Part shown: positions 26,055 to 37,298 of the stretch, one piece after another
Position numbering within the stretch: the first letter of the stretch is position 1
Layout of the letters: the number at the start of each line of letters is the position of its first letter
Assembly: GCF_003590095.1 (NCBI RefSeq)
Contig: NC_039493.1
Coordinates: 3,534,001-3,598,000 of the forward strand
Source: Trichoplusia ni
Taxonomy: Eukaryota; Arthropoda; Insecta; Lepidoptera; Noctuidae
Length of the DNA stretch: 64,000 nt
Direction of reading: 5' to 3'
The notes under the pieces: model-generated
What the model saw: only the letters and a program-made list of their open reading frames with translations
The model's database searches: none
Told to the model about the DNA's origin: nothing
Made by a program: the position numbers and the translations under genes

Positions 26055-26110
26055 GTTGACTTTCTCCATGCTGTATCTCATGAACAGTGATTGCCATACA
26101 GTACAAATTT
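26055..26110 (-). repeat. Fragment of the GGTTCATGAGATACAG repeat family
   Basis: CTGTATCTCATGAACAGTGA is the reverse complement of the GGTTCATGAGATACAG-type core seen at 27077 and in diverged form at 41061. This is a common lepidopteran interspersed repeat. Only a short piece is present. Confidence 0.5.
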
Positions 26111-26234
26111 TCACACATGATTGCTATTCTGTTGCCGCTGTAACAACAATTACTAAATATAAAGGTCGAGATTGTTGTTTAAACTAGTCAATTTGTGGAT
26201 ATCCACCCTAAAATAATAAAACAGCCAAAGATAG

Positions 26235-26300
26235 ATCTGGATGGCCTACAATTAAGGAGGCCTATGTCCAGCAGTGGACGAATATGGGCTCTGAACGAAC
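26235..26300 (+). mobile_element. LINE tail fragment (GGAGGCCTATGTCCAGCAG type)
   Basis: GGAGGCCTATGTCCAGCAGT is a widespread lepidopteran LINE 3'-end motif. Related pieces lie at 29722-29795 (minus strand) and 52730-52782. Confidence 0.55.
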
Positions 26301-26489
26301 TCTGTTAAAACGACAACAATACAAACTGCCCGCCAAGGATAGGGCAGCAGGTGTTACGAATAATAAATCAAGAACTGTTTGAATCCTGGCTTGAAATTAT
26401 ATTATTAGCACGTAAACCTGGATAAAACTGAGAATAAACAATAGTTTAACGTAACTTCATCTCTATTTATAAACTTTTTTAAATAAAGC

Positions 26490-27165
26490 TTGCCAAGTAC
26501 GATTCGGACTTGAACTCGACGGGTTCCGTACCATTAAACATAAATTTATTTATTTGTTGTGATACGGCTACAGAAATATACTCTCGGGCTTGTAACTTCT
26601 CATTGCCTTCAGAGCGTGACGTCCCGGGTTCGATGCCGGCAATAAATCACTGGAACTATTTTAATTACGCAGACGTCCACTGAAGTTTCCGATGTGGCAA
26701 ACATAAGTTTATGTTGCAAGGATGCAAATAAATTTCACTTATGTACTATAAGATGTTAAACTTAGGTTAGTTTTAAAATAAACATATATTATTATAGCAA
26801 AGGACAGGCTCTCTGCTCTCCTGGGCGCCTATTTAGGCGATTACTAATAAGGTTTGATCTTGGAGTATTCAAACTACAAAGAAACATCCAATATTATTTA
26901 TTTGCTCTGATTTAATTTGTTTGCTCATTAACCTAGTTAATTATTTTCTTTGAAATCCTACCTTTCCTTTAAGAACTGTGAAACAAATAAAAAACGCGGC
27001 TCAGAGAATTTTGTAAAAATAAGCTAATTTTAAAAAACACATCATCTGTTAAAATTTTATCTATAAAGCTTTTACGGTTCATGAGATACAGCCTGGTGAG
27101 AGACATACGGACAGACAGCGGGACTGACTTCGGTTTTACTCTTTGGGTGGGCAACCCTAAAACAT
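26490..27165 (+). repeat. GGTTCATGAGATACAG repeat, interrupted copy
   Basis: The head, GCCAAGTACGATTCGGACTT followed by GGGTTCCGTACC, lies at 26490-26537. The tail, GGTTCATGAGATACAGCCTG followed by GACGGACAG-like sequence and GCAACCCTAAA, lies at 27077-27160. The ~540 bp between them includes a tRNA-type SINE piece near 26590-26720, so the copy may have been split by insertion. A better-joined copy is at 40986-41160. Confidence 0.45.
26590..26720 (+). mobile_element. tRNA-derived SINE fragment
   Basis: GTCCCGGGTTCGATGCCGGC carries a polymerase III B-box motif. No full tRNA fold is present, and the edges are approximate. Confidence 0.4.
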
Positions 27166-28429
27166 TACAGATCGAATTCCAAGCGCTCTCCAGACAATAT
27201 ATTCAAACAGTTTCTAAATCCAGAAAGATAACGTTTATGTCTAGACCAATTTCCAGGCTAGTCCGGTATTCTGTGACGATGTTAGCACTAATCTATGTAT
27301 ATCGGGTTGCTTAGCATTTTGCCGATAACAATACGAGGCGGTTCGTTACCGACGTCGTTATGCGACCACTTGCGATGAGTGCTAGTGTTGTTACCGAGGA
27401 ATCGATAAAAATATCGATATTTTTTGCGTTGAAATCGCGTGTGAATGTACTCGTAACACTGAATAGAGACAGAAAGTTATATCTTGATTATTGATGAATA
27501 CAAAAACGACTCTCGCACTATGTAATGTAATCCTTGTTTCGAAGGCTTTGTCACAAACATTCTAGTAACATGTGTGTACCTAACACACAGAAACCCAGAG
27601 CCAGAACTAGTATTCCGGGATCATGAAACTGATAATATACTTTCTTCAATATTTGTAGGTTTTCTAATTTTTCTAGATTAAGTCTAACCAAACTTGTACT
27701 TTACATATTAAATAATTACGTCACGTCACGATCTGATCAATTATTTGAAACAATGCGATTGAATGTTGCACAGAATTAATCATTGATCAAGTTAATTAAT
27801 ACATACATCTTTTAGTGCTTGCTCAGCTAATCTTGATTACGTGACGTTGTGCATAGTGAGGTAAGTGAGAGCGTGATCATACAGCCTTCTATGATTTCAT
27901 GTTGTCTCTTGGTACTATAATTATACAGTTAAAATATGATAAATGAGCAAGAACGTATGTAGATAATAATTAATCAAATAAAGACAAAAACACTTCATGT
28001 TCTCCACGCGTTTCAAATAAATAAAATAGCAATTGCATAAAGCATAAGTAAATAAAATGAATCTCATCGTATTCAACGAAGTGACGCCTTAATCCGCGAC
28101 CCACTTCCATGCCGATGCATCTGAAAAGTATCGATATCGATAATATTAATTAAAACAATCCCATCCCTACATAAAAGATTCAGGGAACCGTTCTCGTTAG
28201 CGGCGATCGGTTCAATCCGTTACAAATTGTCATATTTTTTATCTCACTTTCTTTTCATATCGCGGATGAAACGGTAATATCGACATTTGCTGAAACATTA
28301 TAATTAAGATTATATAATCGGATTCATGGATATGTATTTGTTTTGATTTGAATTTCTTTCTGTAACGGGACTTTTCTGGGTTTTAGAAATTGATATAATC
28401 GTACTTACTACATTCTATTATTTCACTCT

Positions 28430-28461
28430 ATGGTGTTTAAAATCCCCATTTTAAACACCAT
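28430..28461. repeat. Perfect inverted repeat, 14-bp arms, 4-nt loop
   Basis: ATGGTGTTTAAAAT at 28430-28443 is exactly complementary to 28448-28461, around the loop CCCC. The very short loop suggests a local foldback duplication and not two mobile-element ends. Confidence 0.8.
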
Positions 28462-29721
28462 TTATGGGTCTCAAAATGCCTTGATGTTTCAGTATGCAAT
28501 AACCACTTTATTGTCTTAATCTTGTCATTGTATATTCAAACTTTAATATTAACATAAATATTATGAACTTGAATCACTTAAAATCAAATTGACACATTGA
28601 AGTCTTACAATACCTATTTCTGAAACAGAGTAATACAAACATTCACATTCTGAAAATCAAGTAGGAACTCTCGCAATATTTTCCTCCAAATTTACTCAAC
28701 ATTTTCCAATAAAATCCATATTTGAAATAACTTCCGCGCGGGATACCGATGTACACCATCGTTTCGAATGGACCGCATTATAAATTCAATTCTATTCTAT
28801 TCGGGACGGGCGGCCATACTTCCAACCCTATGACGTCACGTTTTTATTTGAAAAATTGTGTTTGCAGTTTTTAAGTGCTTTCAAAATATGGAATAAAAAT
28901 GTCGCGGAATAAAGTTGTGCTGTGTTTACTCTTTTAGTGCTTTTGTATTGGTTTGTGGATGTCAATGTATGGAAACGAATTTGTTGTGGACTATGTAAAT
29001 ATATTAGTTTTAAGTTTTTAGATAGGTAGGTTGCTAATGCTCGGGTATTCAAGAATTAGTCACCAGCGTGCAATGTTTGATCCTCGCCTGAGACTAACAT
29101 TATTATGACTCATATTATTAGATAAATTCCCTATTCTTCTTTATAAAGTTATATAAAGTAATTTAAGAAAAAATAGATTTTTGTGTAAATTAACATTTTC
29201 TCTATTGACCAAGTGCCTTAAATTGTGTTAAATAGTCATTTCCAACAAAAGCTTTTTAACTTTAAAATAGAGCTGAGACTCAACGTATGCACGCTCCAGT
29301 ATTCGATCAATCTCTAATCCATCTTCTGCTCCAATCTTGTCGTCACCATTTTAATCTTTCTACAACAGTCCACTGCCTACCCCCTACAACAATGTAATAC
29401 ATATAATAAAAATAATCCAGCACATTAATAAACAGAGCTATCCTGGCCCTACACGATCAGCACTCGTGCTAATGTATGCGAGGACACGGCGCGTCTGCGG
29501 GCTACGGTGACCATGATGCATGGGACCGCTGGACAGGGATAATGTAGCTTAGTGCAGAGGCCTCACAAACTATGGCCAGATTACTTGTGTTTGAAGATTC
29601 GTGCAATATTATTCAAGAGTTTACAAACGTAATGTAATCTGCGAGTATGAGAAAAACAGAAAGCAGAATGCATTTTTATAATTGTTGGAAATTCAAAGAA
29701 ATAAGGGAGGGTAAAATATTG

Positions 29722-29795
29722 ATTTCATCATCATTATCATCCACAGCCTTTTTCCTCCCACTGCTGGGCATAGGCCTCCCCTTTCTCGTGCTAAT
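29722..29795 (-). mobile_element. LINE tail fragment, minus strand
   Basis: CTGCTGGGCATAGGCCTCCC, preceded by a TCATCATCATTATCATCC microsatellite, is the reverse complement of the AGGCCTATGCCCAGCAG LINE tail with its GATGATGAT terminal repeat. Confidence 0.6.
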
Positions 29796-29941
29796 TTCTA
29801 AGGTACTGTGTCAACCACATCAAGACTCGACACTAACCTTTAATTTTTCTTTACAATGTGTTATTTTTTTATATTCAATTTTAACGCCATTTGTAGATCA
29901 TCTGGCCCATTGCATCGAAATTGTTATTTTAAAAGTGATGA

Positions 29942-30003
29942 GTCAATTATTTTTGTGTCTTATGCGAATGGTAGAACATTCGCATAAGACAAAAATAATT
30001 GAC
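29942..30003. repeat. Near-perfect inverted repeat, 27-bp arms, 6-nt loop
   Basis: The left arm (29942-29970) and right arm (29977-30003) are exact complements except for two extra bases (GT) in the left arm. The loop is GTAGAA. It falls inside a low-quality 124-codon frame that I do not accept as a gene. Confidence 0.8.
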
Positions 30004-30444
30004 TTTTTCTATATGAAATAAATTTGCTATTAATTACTTGAACTCATGGAGCCCCTACTTCCAGCCTACGTAACTAAGCGAGTACAGCAGAACCGTGACT
30101 TCGCAAGGGAATTTTTTGTACACACGGTCACACAGTTTGTATATATTGCTCTAATTGATATACCGTGTAACTGACGGATTTGTTTGGCCGCCTGTACGCC
30201 TGTTGATACCCTTGATGGAGTGGGTTTTAGCTAAAACTGCTGAATAAATACGTCCCGCTAAAGTGTGGGCTTAGATTCGGGTTTTTGATGCGTATTTTTT
30301 GATGTTTGATAGATTTGGTTTAGAGTTTGGAAGGTATACAAAAAAGATAAAGTGGTTTTTTAGCATATAATAAATGTGGCTTAGGTAGGTGTTCATTTTA
30401 CTAAAATAGAAGAATAAATAAATGCGATTAACATCACATACATT

Positions 30445-30645
30445 GTTCTGAACGCAAAGTACGTTGCTAAAGCACTTGTGTTTTGGAATTCAGATACGAC
30501 AAAGGTACCACAAACACCCAGACGCGAGACAATGTAGAAATATGATTTTTTTCATTGTCCCGACCAGGGATCGAACCCGGGACCTCAGAGCTAGCGACAC
30601 CTTGAAACCGGTGCATACGCCACTCGACCACGGAGGTCGTCAAAT
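30445..30645 (-). mobile_element. tRNA-derived SINE
   Basis: Read on the minus strand, the element starts with a tRNA-like head: GTGGTCGAGTGGCG as the A box and GGGTTCGATCCCTGGTCGGG as the B box and T arm (30560-30640). A body containing TCTGGGTGTTTGTGG follows, the usual body of lepidopteran SINEs. The anticodon region does not give a clean cloverleaf, so I call it a SINE and not a tRNA gene. Confidence 0.75.
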
Positions 30646-31610
30646 TATAAGTACCAGATAAAATAAAAATTCAATACTCTTCTTGCAATATGTACATTAG
30701 TTAATTTTAAAACAAAAACCTTCGCAGTTCTCACGGTGTGGTCAAAAACTCAGAATTAAAAAATATCTGCAGATAAAAATAACAGCACTGCCACAGCTGA
30801 TATGACGCAAAACTTATAACCATAAATACAAATAAATATCCTTTTAATAAACAAATGATGGTCACTGCAGCAGTGAACGACAATAACACTGTATGCAAAT
30901 TAAATAAATCCTAAATTTATGTAAACACCAAAAATGAATTTGAACCAATATTTGTGGTTTACCCACTGCATTTATATCGCGAACGAAATTAATTATTCTT
31001 TGGCGAAAAACTTTCCAATTTTCAACCTTATTCAGTCGCGTTAAGAACTAGGTTTGTTATAAAGGAGTTATAACACTTTTTCGCGGTGCTCGCACGTTGA
31101 AATGTTATTAAAATAAATCGTTCTGCGGTCTCCGCTTTCTGCCGTGTTTTTGGCGAAAATATTTGGCGTTTTTCTGTATTTCACTTGAAACTGCAAATGG
31201 TACTTTATCTGTTGCGACGGCATGTTTGTGACGAATTTAATTAACTTTCAAATGTATTCAGAGTTTAATTAAAATACTAATGTTGATTGGGATTTTGTGG
31301 GAATTGTGGGTCAGAGGTTGTCGTGACGAGGGTCCAAAGATTGAAGAAACTATACATCTGTTGTCTGTTAGTTAGACTTAAATAACATTATTTGTGATTA
31401 GAAATTTATGTGAAGATAGATGAATAGTTTCTTGACCAATTGAACCAGTAAACTGGTAAACTTATAAAGAGATACACGCTGGAATCAAATTCATGAATTC
31501 AAGATCTGTATAATTTCGAACGCTTAACAAATAAATAGCAGGGGTTGAGTATTGAATAAAAATTGACGTTTACTTTCAAATAATTAATATAACTCATAAT
31601 TATTATATTA

Positions 31611-31692
31611 TAACGGTTTACTCACGCGTATTTATCAGAATGAACTGACTAATTTTGAAGCCAACACAACTCCTTTAAGCATGATTAGTTCT
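31611..31692 (+). repeat. Diverged partial copy of the palindrome element
   Basis: TAACGGTTTACTCACGCGTA and the following ~60 bp match the left part of 17003-17085. The GC-rich and AT-rich palindromes seen there are missing here. Confidence 0.55.
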
Positions 31693-32049
31693 AACTGACT
31701 AAAATGATCGCCTCAAAAAAAATATTAAGTATATCAGCTAATTTGATCTTCATAACCTTACAGACTAATCAAAGTAAGTATCTACCTTAAAACGTTGAAC
31801 CTGGATCCAGTAAGTAACAAATCTAGTCTGGTCCACATTGTGGTCACAAAGTATATGACTTAGAATCACGGACCGTTGCACTCTCATCCCGAGACTTTAA
31901 TACCAGTAAAATGTATAACGATCCCGTTTTAGCGACACTACTCCATGTCCTGGGATTGCATCCTGGAAACATTGTATGTGATTGTGTAGCAACTGTTATG
32001 ACATATCGAATGGCTTTTAGTTTGTATGAAAAGTTTTGAAGCATGCAAA

Positions 32050-32275
32050 CATAAAAAAAACCGGTCAACTGCGAGTCGGATTTGCGACACTTAGGATAAC
32101 ATAAAGATACACTTATGAAGTATTTTATTTTTAACAAAAAATTATTACATATTTAAGCTTTTTTTTACTAACCCCTATGGACATTATATTTTTATTTTCC
32201 TTATTTATTTTTAAGTTATACGGTTCTGATTTTACCCTTTGAGTTTTGTACCCAAAGGGTAAAATCAGAACCCAA
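32050..32275 (+). repeat. GGTTCATGAGATACAG-family repeat with terminal hairpin
   Basis: A degraded head (ACTGCGAGTCGGATTTGCG) near 32066 and a tail built from the family's TTTACCCTTTGGGTAC motif lie about 170 bp apart. The tail forms a perfect 20-bp inverted repeat: 32222-32241 pairs with 32253-32272 across an 11-nt loop. Confidence 0.5.
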
Positions 32276-32599
32276 AAATCTGATCCAAAAAGACTGCTTT
32301 AAGAGTTACTGTTCTCTTCGTCTTCACTACGAAAGGGGACTGGACGTTACATCCCGTTGCACCATATAACTAAACTAGTGCAATCGTACACATCTACCAT
32401 CAATTGATCACACAAACAAAACCGATCAGAACGGAAAAACTACGCAATAAAACTATTGAGCAATCACCCAAATAAAAAAAACGGAAATAACAGACGGAAC
32501 CGGGATCTAAACTAGTACATATAAATCTATATATAACTGCTCCACTTTTATATGTTCACGTACGAATCACATTCCAATAGTTAATGTCCCTTGTGCTCA

Positions 32600-32720
32600 A
32601 TGAACGTTGCAGTTGCGCGCGCGCAGCTAAGTGACAGATATACGGGGGACGGCGCCGGCGCATGCGCACTGCGCATGACTCGAATACGGAATTATTTAGA
32701 CTGTCGATTTAGTTTTGCGG
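32600..32720. promoter_or_regulatory. GC-rich island with NRF1/Ewg-like sites
   Basis: In otherwise AT-rich intron, this block has a GCGCGCGCGC run (about 32615-32624), the perfect palindrome GCGCATGCGC (32658-32667) and a second TGCGCATGA (32670-32678). GCGCATGCGC is the consensus of NRF-1 and its insect relative Ewg, often near transcription starts. No coding exon follows directly. It may be an internal promoter, an enhancer or a chance CpG island. Confidence 0.3.
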
Positions 32721-33451
32721 TTGTCGTTATGAGTGTAGTTTTAATTTTGATTGTTGTGTGAAGCCAACTATGGTTGATAAAAACACACAAGGTAGCTTCG
32801 AAGTGAAAATAATTTTAAAATAGTTATTTAGTAACCTTGGATGAAAAGTAAAATTTTAATCTTGAGTATAGTTGTTAATATTTCTGGTCATTTAAAACTT
32901 CTTTGAATGAGAAGTTGGTCTTCCCATGCAGATATCCTTACGATGATAGATCTGCATTCAACAAAAAAAAAAAACATAACAGTATCTTTTTTGACTGTAT
33001 GTCTCTACATCATCAAAATTACTCTTTACAATGTTCAAAATCAAGACATTAAAATTTTGTATGACCGGACTCTATCTACACGTTATAAAATGAAATACGG
33101 TATAAAGCCAGCGTGCCCACAGCCTTACTTATTAAGTTATGACGTATGGGCAGTTACCAACATTGTGTTACAAACAATGCGCGTTACAATGTAAACCATG
33201 GTTCTTACACCATCAGCTTTCAGAAGAAAGTTATTTGATCCTAATTTAGGAATTAAGTTTCAGTAAAACTTGATATTTATAGTTTTATTTATTAACACAG
33301 TTTGGTATTATTTGTAGTCAAGACAAGTGTAGTGGTATGATTTATAATTTATATGATTAAACTTATAGACTAACTGTCAAAAAGACAATGTTACACGCAT
33401 CACAATTTTATTTACATATACTTATAAAACTTATTATTAATAATAATGTTA

Positions 33452-33545
33452 TAAAGCTGAAGGGTTTGTTTGTTTAAACGGTCCAATCTCAGGAACGAAT
33501 GCTCCGATTTCAGGCATCATTGAAGAAGAATAGGCAAAGAGCTTT
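33452..33545 (+). mobile_element. LINE-derived fragment
   Basis: AGCTGAAGGGTTTGTTTGTT followed by CAATCTCAGGAACGAATG matches a LINE-associated repeat that I recognise from many lepidopteran genomes. It is short and decayed. Confidence 0.4.
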
Positions 33546-34813
33546 TTGTCCTGCAGTGGTACAGGAAAGCTGGAAGACAAAAAGATTTAAGAACTATCTT
33601 CATAACTAGCTTTCACATCATTCAATAGTCATTTCAAACTTTAACCCACGATTTGTAAACTCTACAAAAAGCATTTTACTTATTCTTGAATATCTTCTTT
33701 CCAGGTAAGCCCAGATTGAGATACATAACATCAGGTACTGCAATAACATTTACGGTAAGTACTAAACAGTCGATAAATAATGAAACGTCTTCCGTTGCGC
33801 GCTTAATCAAAATGATTTATATTTATTGCAATATGACGGCGCAATGAACAGTAAATATTTTCTATTCACGTTTCGTTTCAGAGTTATAGACTTAACGTTG
33901 TGAGGAGTATTAACAGCTTGTGTTTGTATACATGTATGAAAGATGAGTTTTGTTAGTGAATGGTTGAATTTCATGTTCTTACCTAGATTTTGAGATATGA
34001 ATTTCGTTTTATATACTATCTATGTCCTACATTTGCACTTGTCTTAGGGAACTTTCTGACTAGATAGATAATTAACTAGTTATATGTTTTTATGTTAGAT
34101 ATTTCTCTAACATATTTTTGAATGAAATTAAACTGATAGTGTCGTATTATAATCAAACGAAGGATAGATTATAAGATCTTAAAATTCTTCATAATTAATT
34201 AGGATATGAAAAAAGTCACGTAAAATCTCTCCTTTTCAGCTGAATCTAATATCTGAACCCACCCCTAATATATGTAGTTTATTAATAGGCAAAACAATAA
34301 TTCTCTTTAAGACACCTAAAAATGTTTGCTACATTTTAAACTACCGTAATTCACCCAAAGCCATCTTAAAACCTTCAATATCAAATTTTCTATCTATTAA
34401 ATCAAGACCAGTCTACAACCCCCCCCCCCCTACCCCAGTCACCATGAAGGTCCTATCAGCACCACACATGCTCTAAGCCGGCCATCAGTTACCGCGCCTA
34501 ATAACGACGGCATTAATATGTTAATGGCTGCACACTGTGCCCGACAAGCTGGACGCTGGCCAAAATTCAAATTGCACATTTTTGCCTCGCTATGAATTGA
34601 CAAGGTGTTACATTGGTCTGCGAGATTGGATATTGGTTTTAGATTTTGTTTTTTTTTAATTTCTTGTTGGAACTTAAATCGTGGTTGTTGCCAGCAAATT
34701 ATATAAATTAGACTGCTAAGTCTATAGGGCTCATTGAAAATTCATTGCTGCAATGAATGGCACCCTGACATCCTGGCTTGCTCATCCATCTTAAAGTTTG
34801 ATAGACTATAACA

Positions 34814-35092
34814 TCTAATATATAAAATTCCCGTGTCACGATGTTAGTTACCGTACTCCTCCGAAACGGTTAGACCGTTTTTTATGAAATTTTGTATACG
34901 TATTGGGTAGGTCTGAGAATAGAACAACATCTATTTTTCATTACCCTTAGTGATAAGGGTTGCTCACACTAAAAAACATTATTTTATTTTTTGGACGAAA
35001 TTGATTGTTTTTATTTTTTTATAATGTGGCAAATAAAATACATACAACTAGAAAAAAAAAATCGGCAAAACAACGTTTGCTGGGTCAGCTAG
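34814..35092 (+). mobile_element. Non-autonomous Helitron-like element
   Basis: The element starts TCTAATATATAAAATTC, ends GGGTCAGCTAG, and lies between A and T, as expected for Helitrons (5' TC, 3' CTRR, A/T target). A short hairpin, GCAAAACAACGTTTGC, sits just inside the 3' end. The length is 279 bp, with no coding capacity. I recognise the TCCTCCGAAACGG segment from lepidopteran Helitrons. The match of ends, hairpin and target is strong. Confidence 0.75.
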
Positions 35093-35520
35093 TAATTATA
35101 TAATTTTCATATCAGCTGATAACCCAAAATTACACAAGAATAACATTAAAACGTTCGTAAATACGGTGCATGTCTTGATACAATGTGAACTTTAGTTTGA
35201 GTATAATTAAAGAAGATTTTTCATCAGCTATATTGATTAAACTGAGTAAATATACATTAACTGTTAATACATGTCTCCTAGAAACATCTTGTAATCTCTA
35301 TTATTGTTTAAATACTTCGAATGCAAGTGAACGAACATTGAACCGTAAATATTTACACGTGTTTTAATACACTTTGATGATTTACATTGAAAGTATAAGA
35401 AAAACACAACAAATTAAAAATAGTGTAGTGATTGATAGCAATAAATTATAACATTCTCAGTATTTAATACATTGATACTATTTTTCCCATATTTTGATTA
35501 TTATGTAAACGTAATGTATA

Positions 35521-35900
35521 CACTGTGATTTTTTAGTCGTCTTACAAAAGCAGCCCAGTTCATGTATCCGACGTAAAATACCCCTAGGCGCGATTATAAT
35601 TTTTTATCATCAACTAGTATAATAAGTACGAAGAAAAATTAAGCAAGAGAAATTTGAAAATACTCTTAAAAATGATAAAAACGCCGCCGCCCGCACCCCT
35701 CACCATTGTTACAAGGCTCGGACCGCGCTCGCAACAGAGCTGTGTTTCCAAAAAACTACGAATTGCATCATAATATTGAATAAAAATTGCATTTTAAATA
35801 TATTCAAATCTCATAAATACCTATTTTGTATTATGAACGTGTTCTAGTCATTGGATACATGAACTGGGCTGCTTTTGTAAGATGACTAAAAATCACGGTG
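35521..35900. mobile_element. MITE with ~49-bp terminal inverted repeats and TA target
   Basis: The left end (35521-35569, starting CACTGTGATTTTTTAGTCG) and right end (35853-35900, ending CTAAAAATCACGGTG) are complementary over 48-49 bp with a few mismatches and one T indel. TA dinucleotides flank both sides (35519-35520, 35901-35902), the target typical of the Tc1/mariner group. The 380-bp interior has no open frame, so it would need a transposase from elsewhere. Confidence 0.8.
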
Positions 35901-36529
35901 TATGTTTATGTCTGTTTACATTTGACACAAGATCAAATTTGCCAAAACTGATACTAAAAGGATTAAATTTAAATAAAACATAATCAAAACAAGTTACTCA
36001 AAACCCAATACCAATAATCAATTTAACTTTTTGCCAACAATCCCTCATTCGTCCCACTGTGTGCCATCAGACGCTACTAATTACTCGTACCAACATATAC
36101 CGTGTTGACAAAGTTATTTGATCAACATGCTATAAATTACAAGCCACTAATTATCTTAACGGATTGCTACCCAAAATTGAATTTCAATCGTATTGGGTTT
36201 ATGGTTTTATACTTTACTCGATAAATTGTCATTTAATTTTCCCATCGCGTTGTATTTTTGGGTATGGAAGTAATGTGATTGATAGTTTTTTGAAAATGTA
36301 GTCTTGAGAATAGTTTTAAAACTTAGGACAGGTATATTTCAATAGGTAGCTATTTTTTTATTTTCTTTTAATTTTTAAAATTACATACTTAGCAGTTTTA
36401 AGAATTTAGTTCATTTACTATGTTTCTATTTATTTGGTTTTATAATTTATCTGTTTATATTTTCTATCTACATTGATTAACTTACAGTCTAAATATAACC
36501 ACTGAAAATCAACAGAACTTTGTCCACGT

Positions 36530-36650
36530 GTCATCCATTTGGCCCACAGTGCGTCACCAGACTACATAATAATTACGTCCTGACGCACTGGCCCTTAAGG
36601 GCCGGCCGTTGTCATGGCAACGTACATTATTAACTTGCCGGCCGCTGCTC
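36530..36650. promoter_or_regulatory. Complex island with RFX X-box-like palindrome
   Basis: The block contains GTTGTCATGGCAAC (36608-36621), which fits the palindromic RFX X-box pattern. It also has an imperfect inverted repeat between 36541-36556 and 36581-36594 around AGTGCGTCA, and two GCCGGCC motifs. It stands out from the AT-rich surroundings. Enhancer function is only inferred. Confidence 0.3.
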
Positions 36651-37050
36651 GCTTGATTTTATACTGATTAATTGCAAAATTCTCTTCAACACGTAGTTTT
36701 AGAGAGATTTATTATATTTAAACTGAAACATTCACATGGTTTATAATAATAGCTACAGTTGGATTTCAACACTCGGGGACAATTTATTATTTAAAATAAA
36801 TCAAAATTTTCACGACCACGCAGAATTTTTTGTTTTAGCACAAACGTAATTAAATTTATATAAAACAAAGATTAATATCATCGCACTTTAGTATGCGTCA
36901 AACACATTTTTTTTTACATTATAAAGCTCCTAGCACCTTATATAAAAAAGACGCCGATTTCCGTAGTAGTAGCAATTCATATCACTCGTACAACTACAAC
37001 AGACTTCAATTAATAAGTGTTTCTAGACTCACGTTAACTAAATTTCGCCA

Positions 37051-37298
37051 GCCCCAATTCTGCTATTTAAAATGGCCGATGAATGAATAAAATTTGACTT
37101 AAAATGCCAATTTTCGTTTTCTCTTAAGCATTTTTTTACGCAATAATTGGAAATTCAGTGTGGGACGCTAAACTCGAGGTGTATATAAGTAAGTTCCAAT
37201 TATTGTATTGGCAAAATGCTTAAGAGAATAGGAATAATTTCAAATTTAATTCAATTGCCATTCATTCATCGGCCGTTGTAAAATAGCAGAATCGGGGC
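37051..37298. mobile_element. MITE family X, copy 1
   Basis: The left end GCCCCAATTCTGCTATTT and the right end AAATAGCAGAATCGGGGCC are inverted copies, and the pairing runs on through GGCCGATGAATGAA. A second inner pairing joins TCTCTTAAGCATTTT to AAAATGCTTAAGAGA. A second copy with the same ends and core lies at 41860-42092. The target duplication is not clear. Confidence 0.7.

Noticed and set aside
29647..30021. Plus-strand 124-codon frame
   Set aside because: It is made of a LINE tail microsatellite and the foldback at 29942-30003; no coding signature.
30560..30640. tRNA gene on the minus strand
   Set aside because: A- and B-box motifs are present, but the anticodon arm does not form a clean cloverleaf and a typical SINE body follows, so it is a SINE head.
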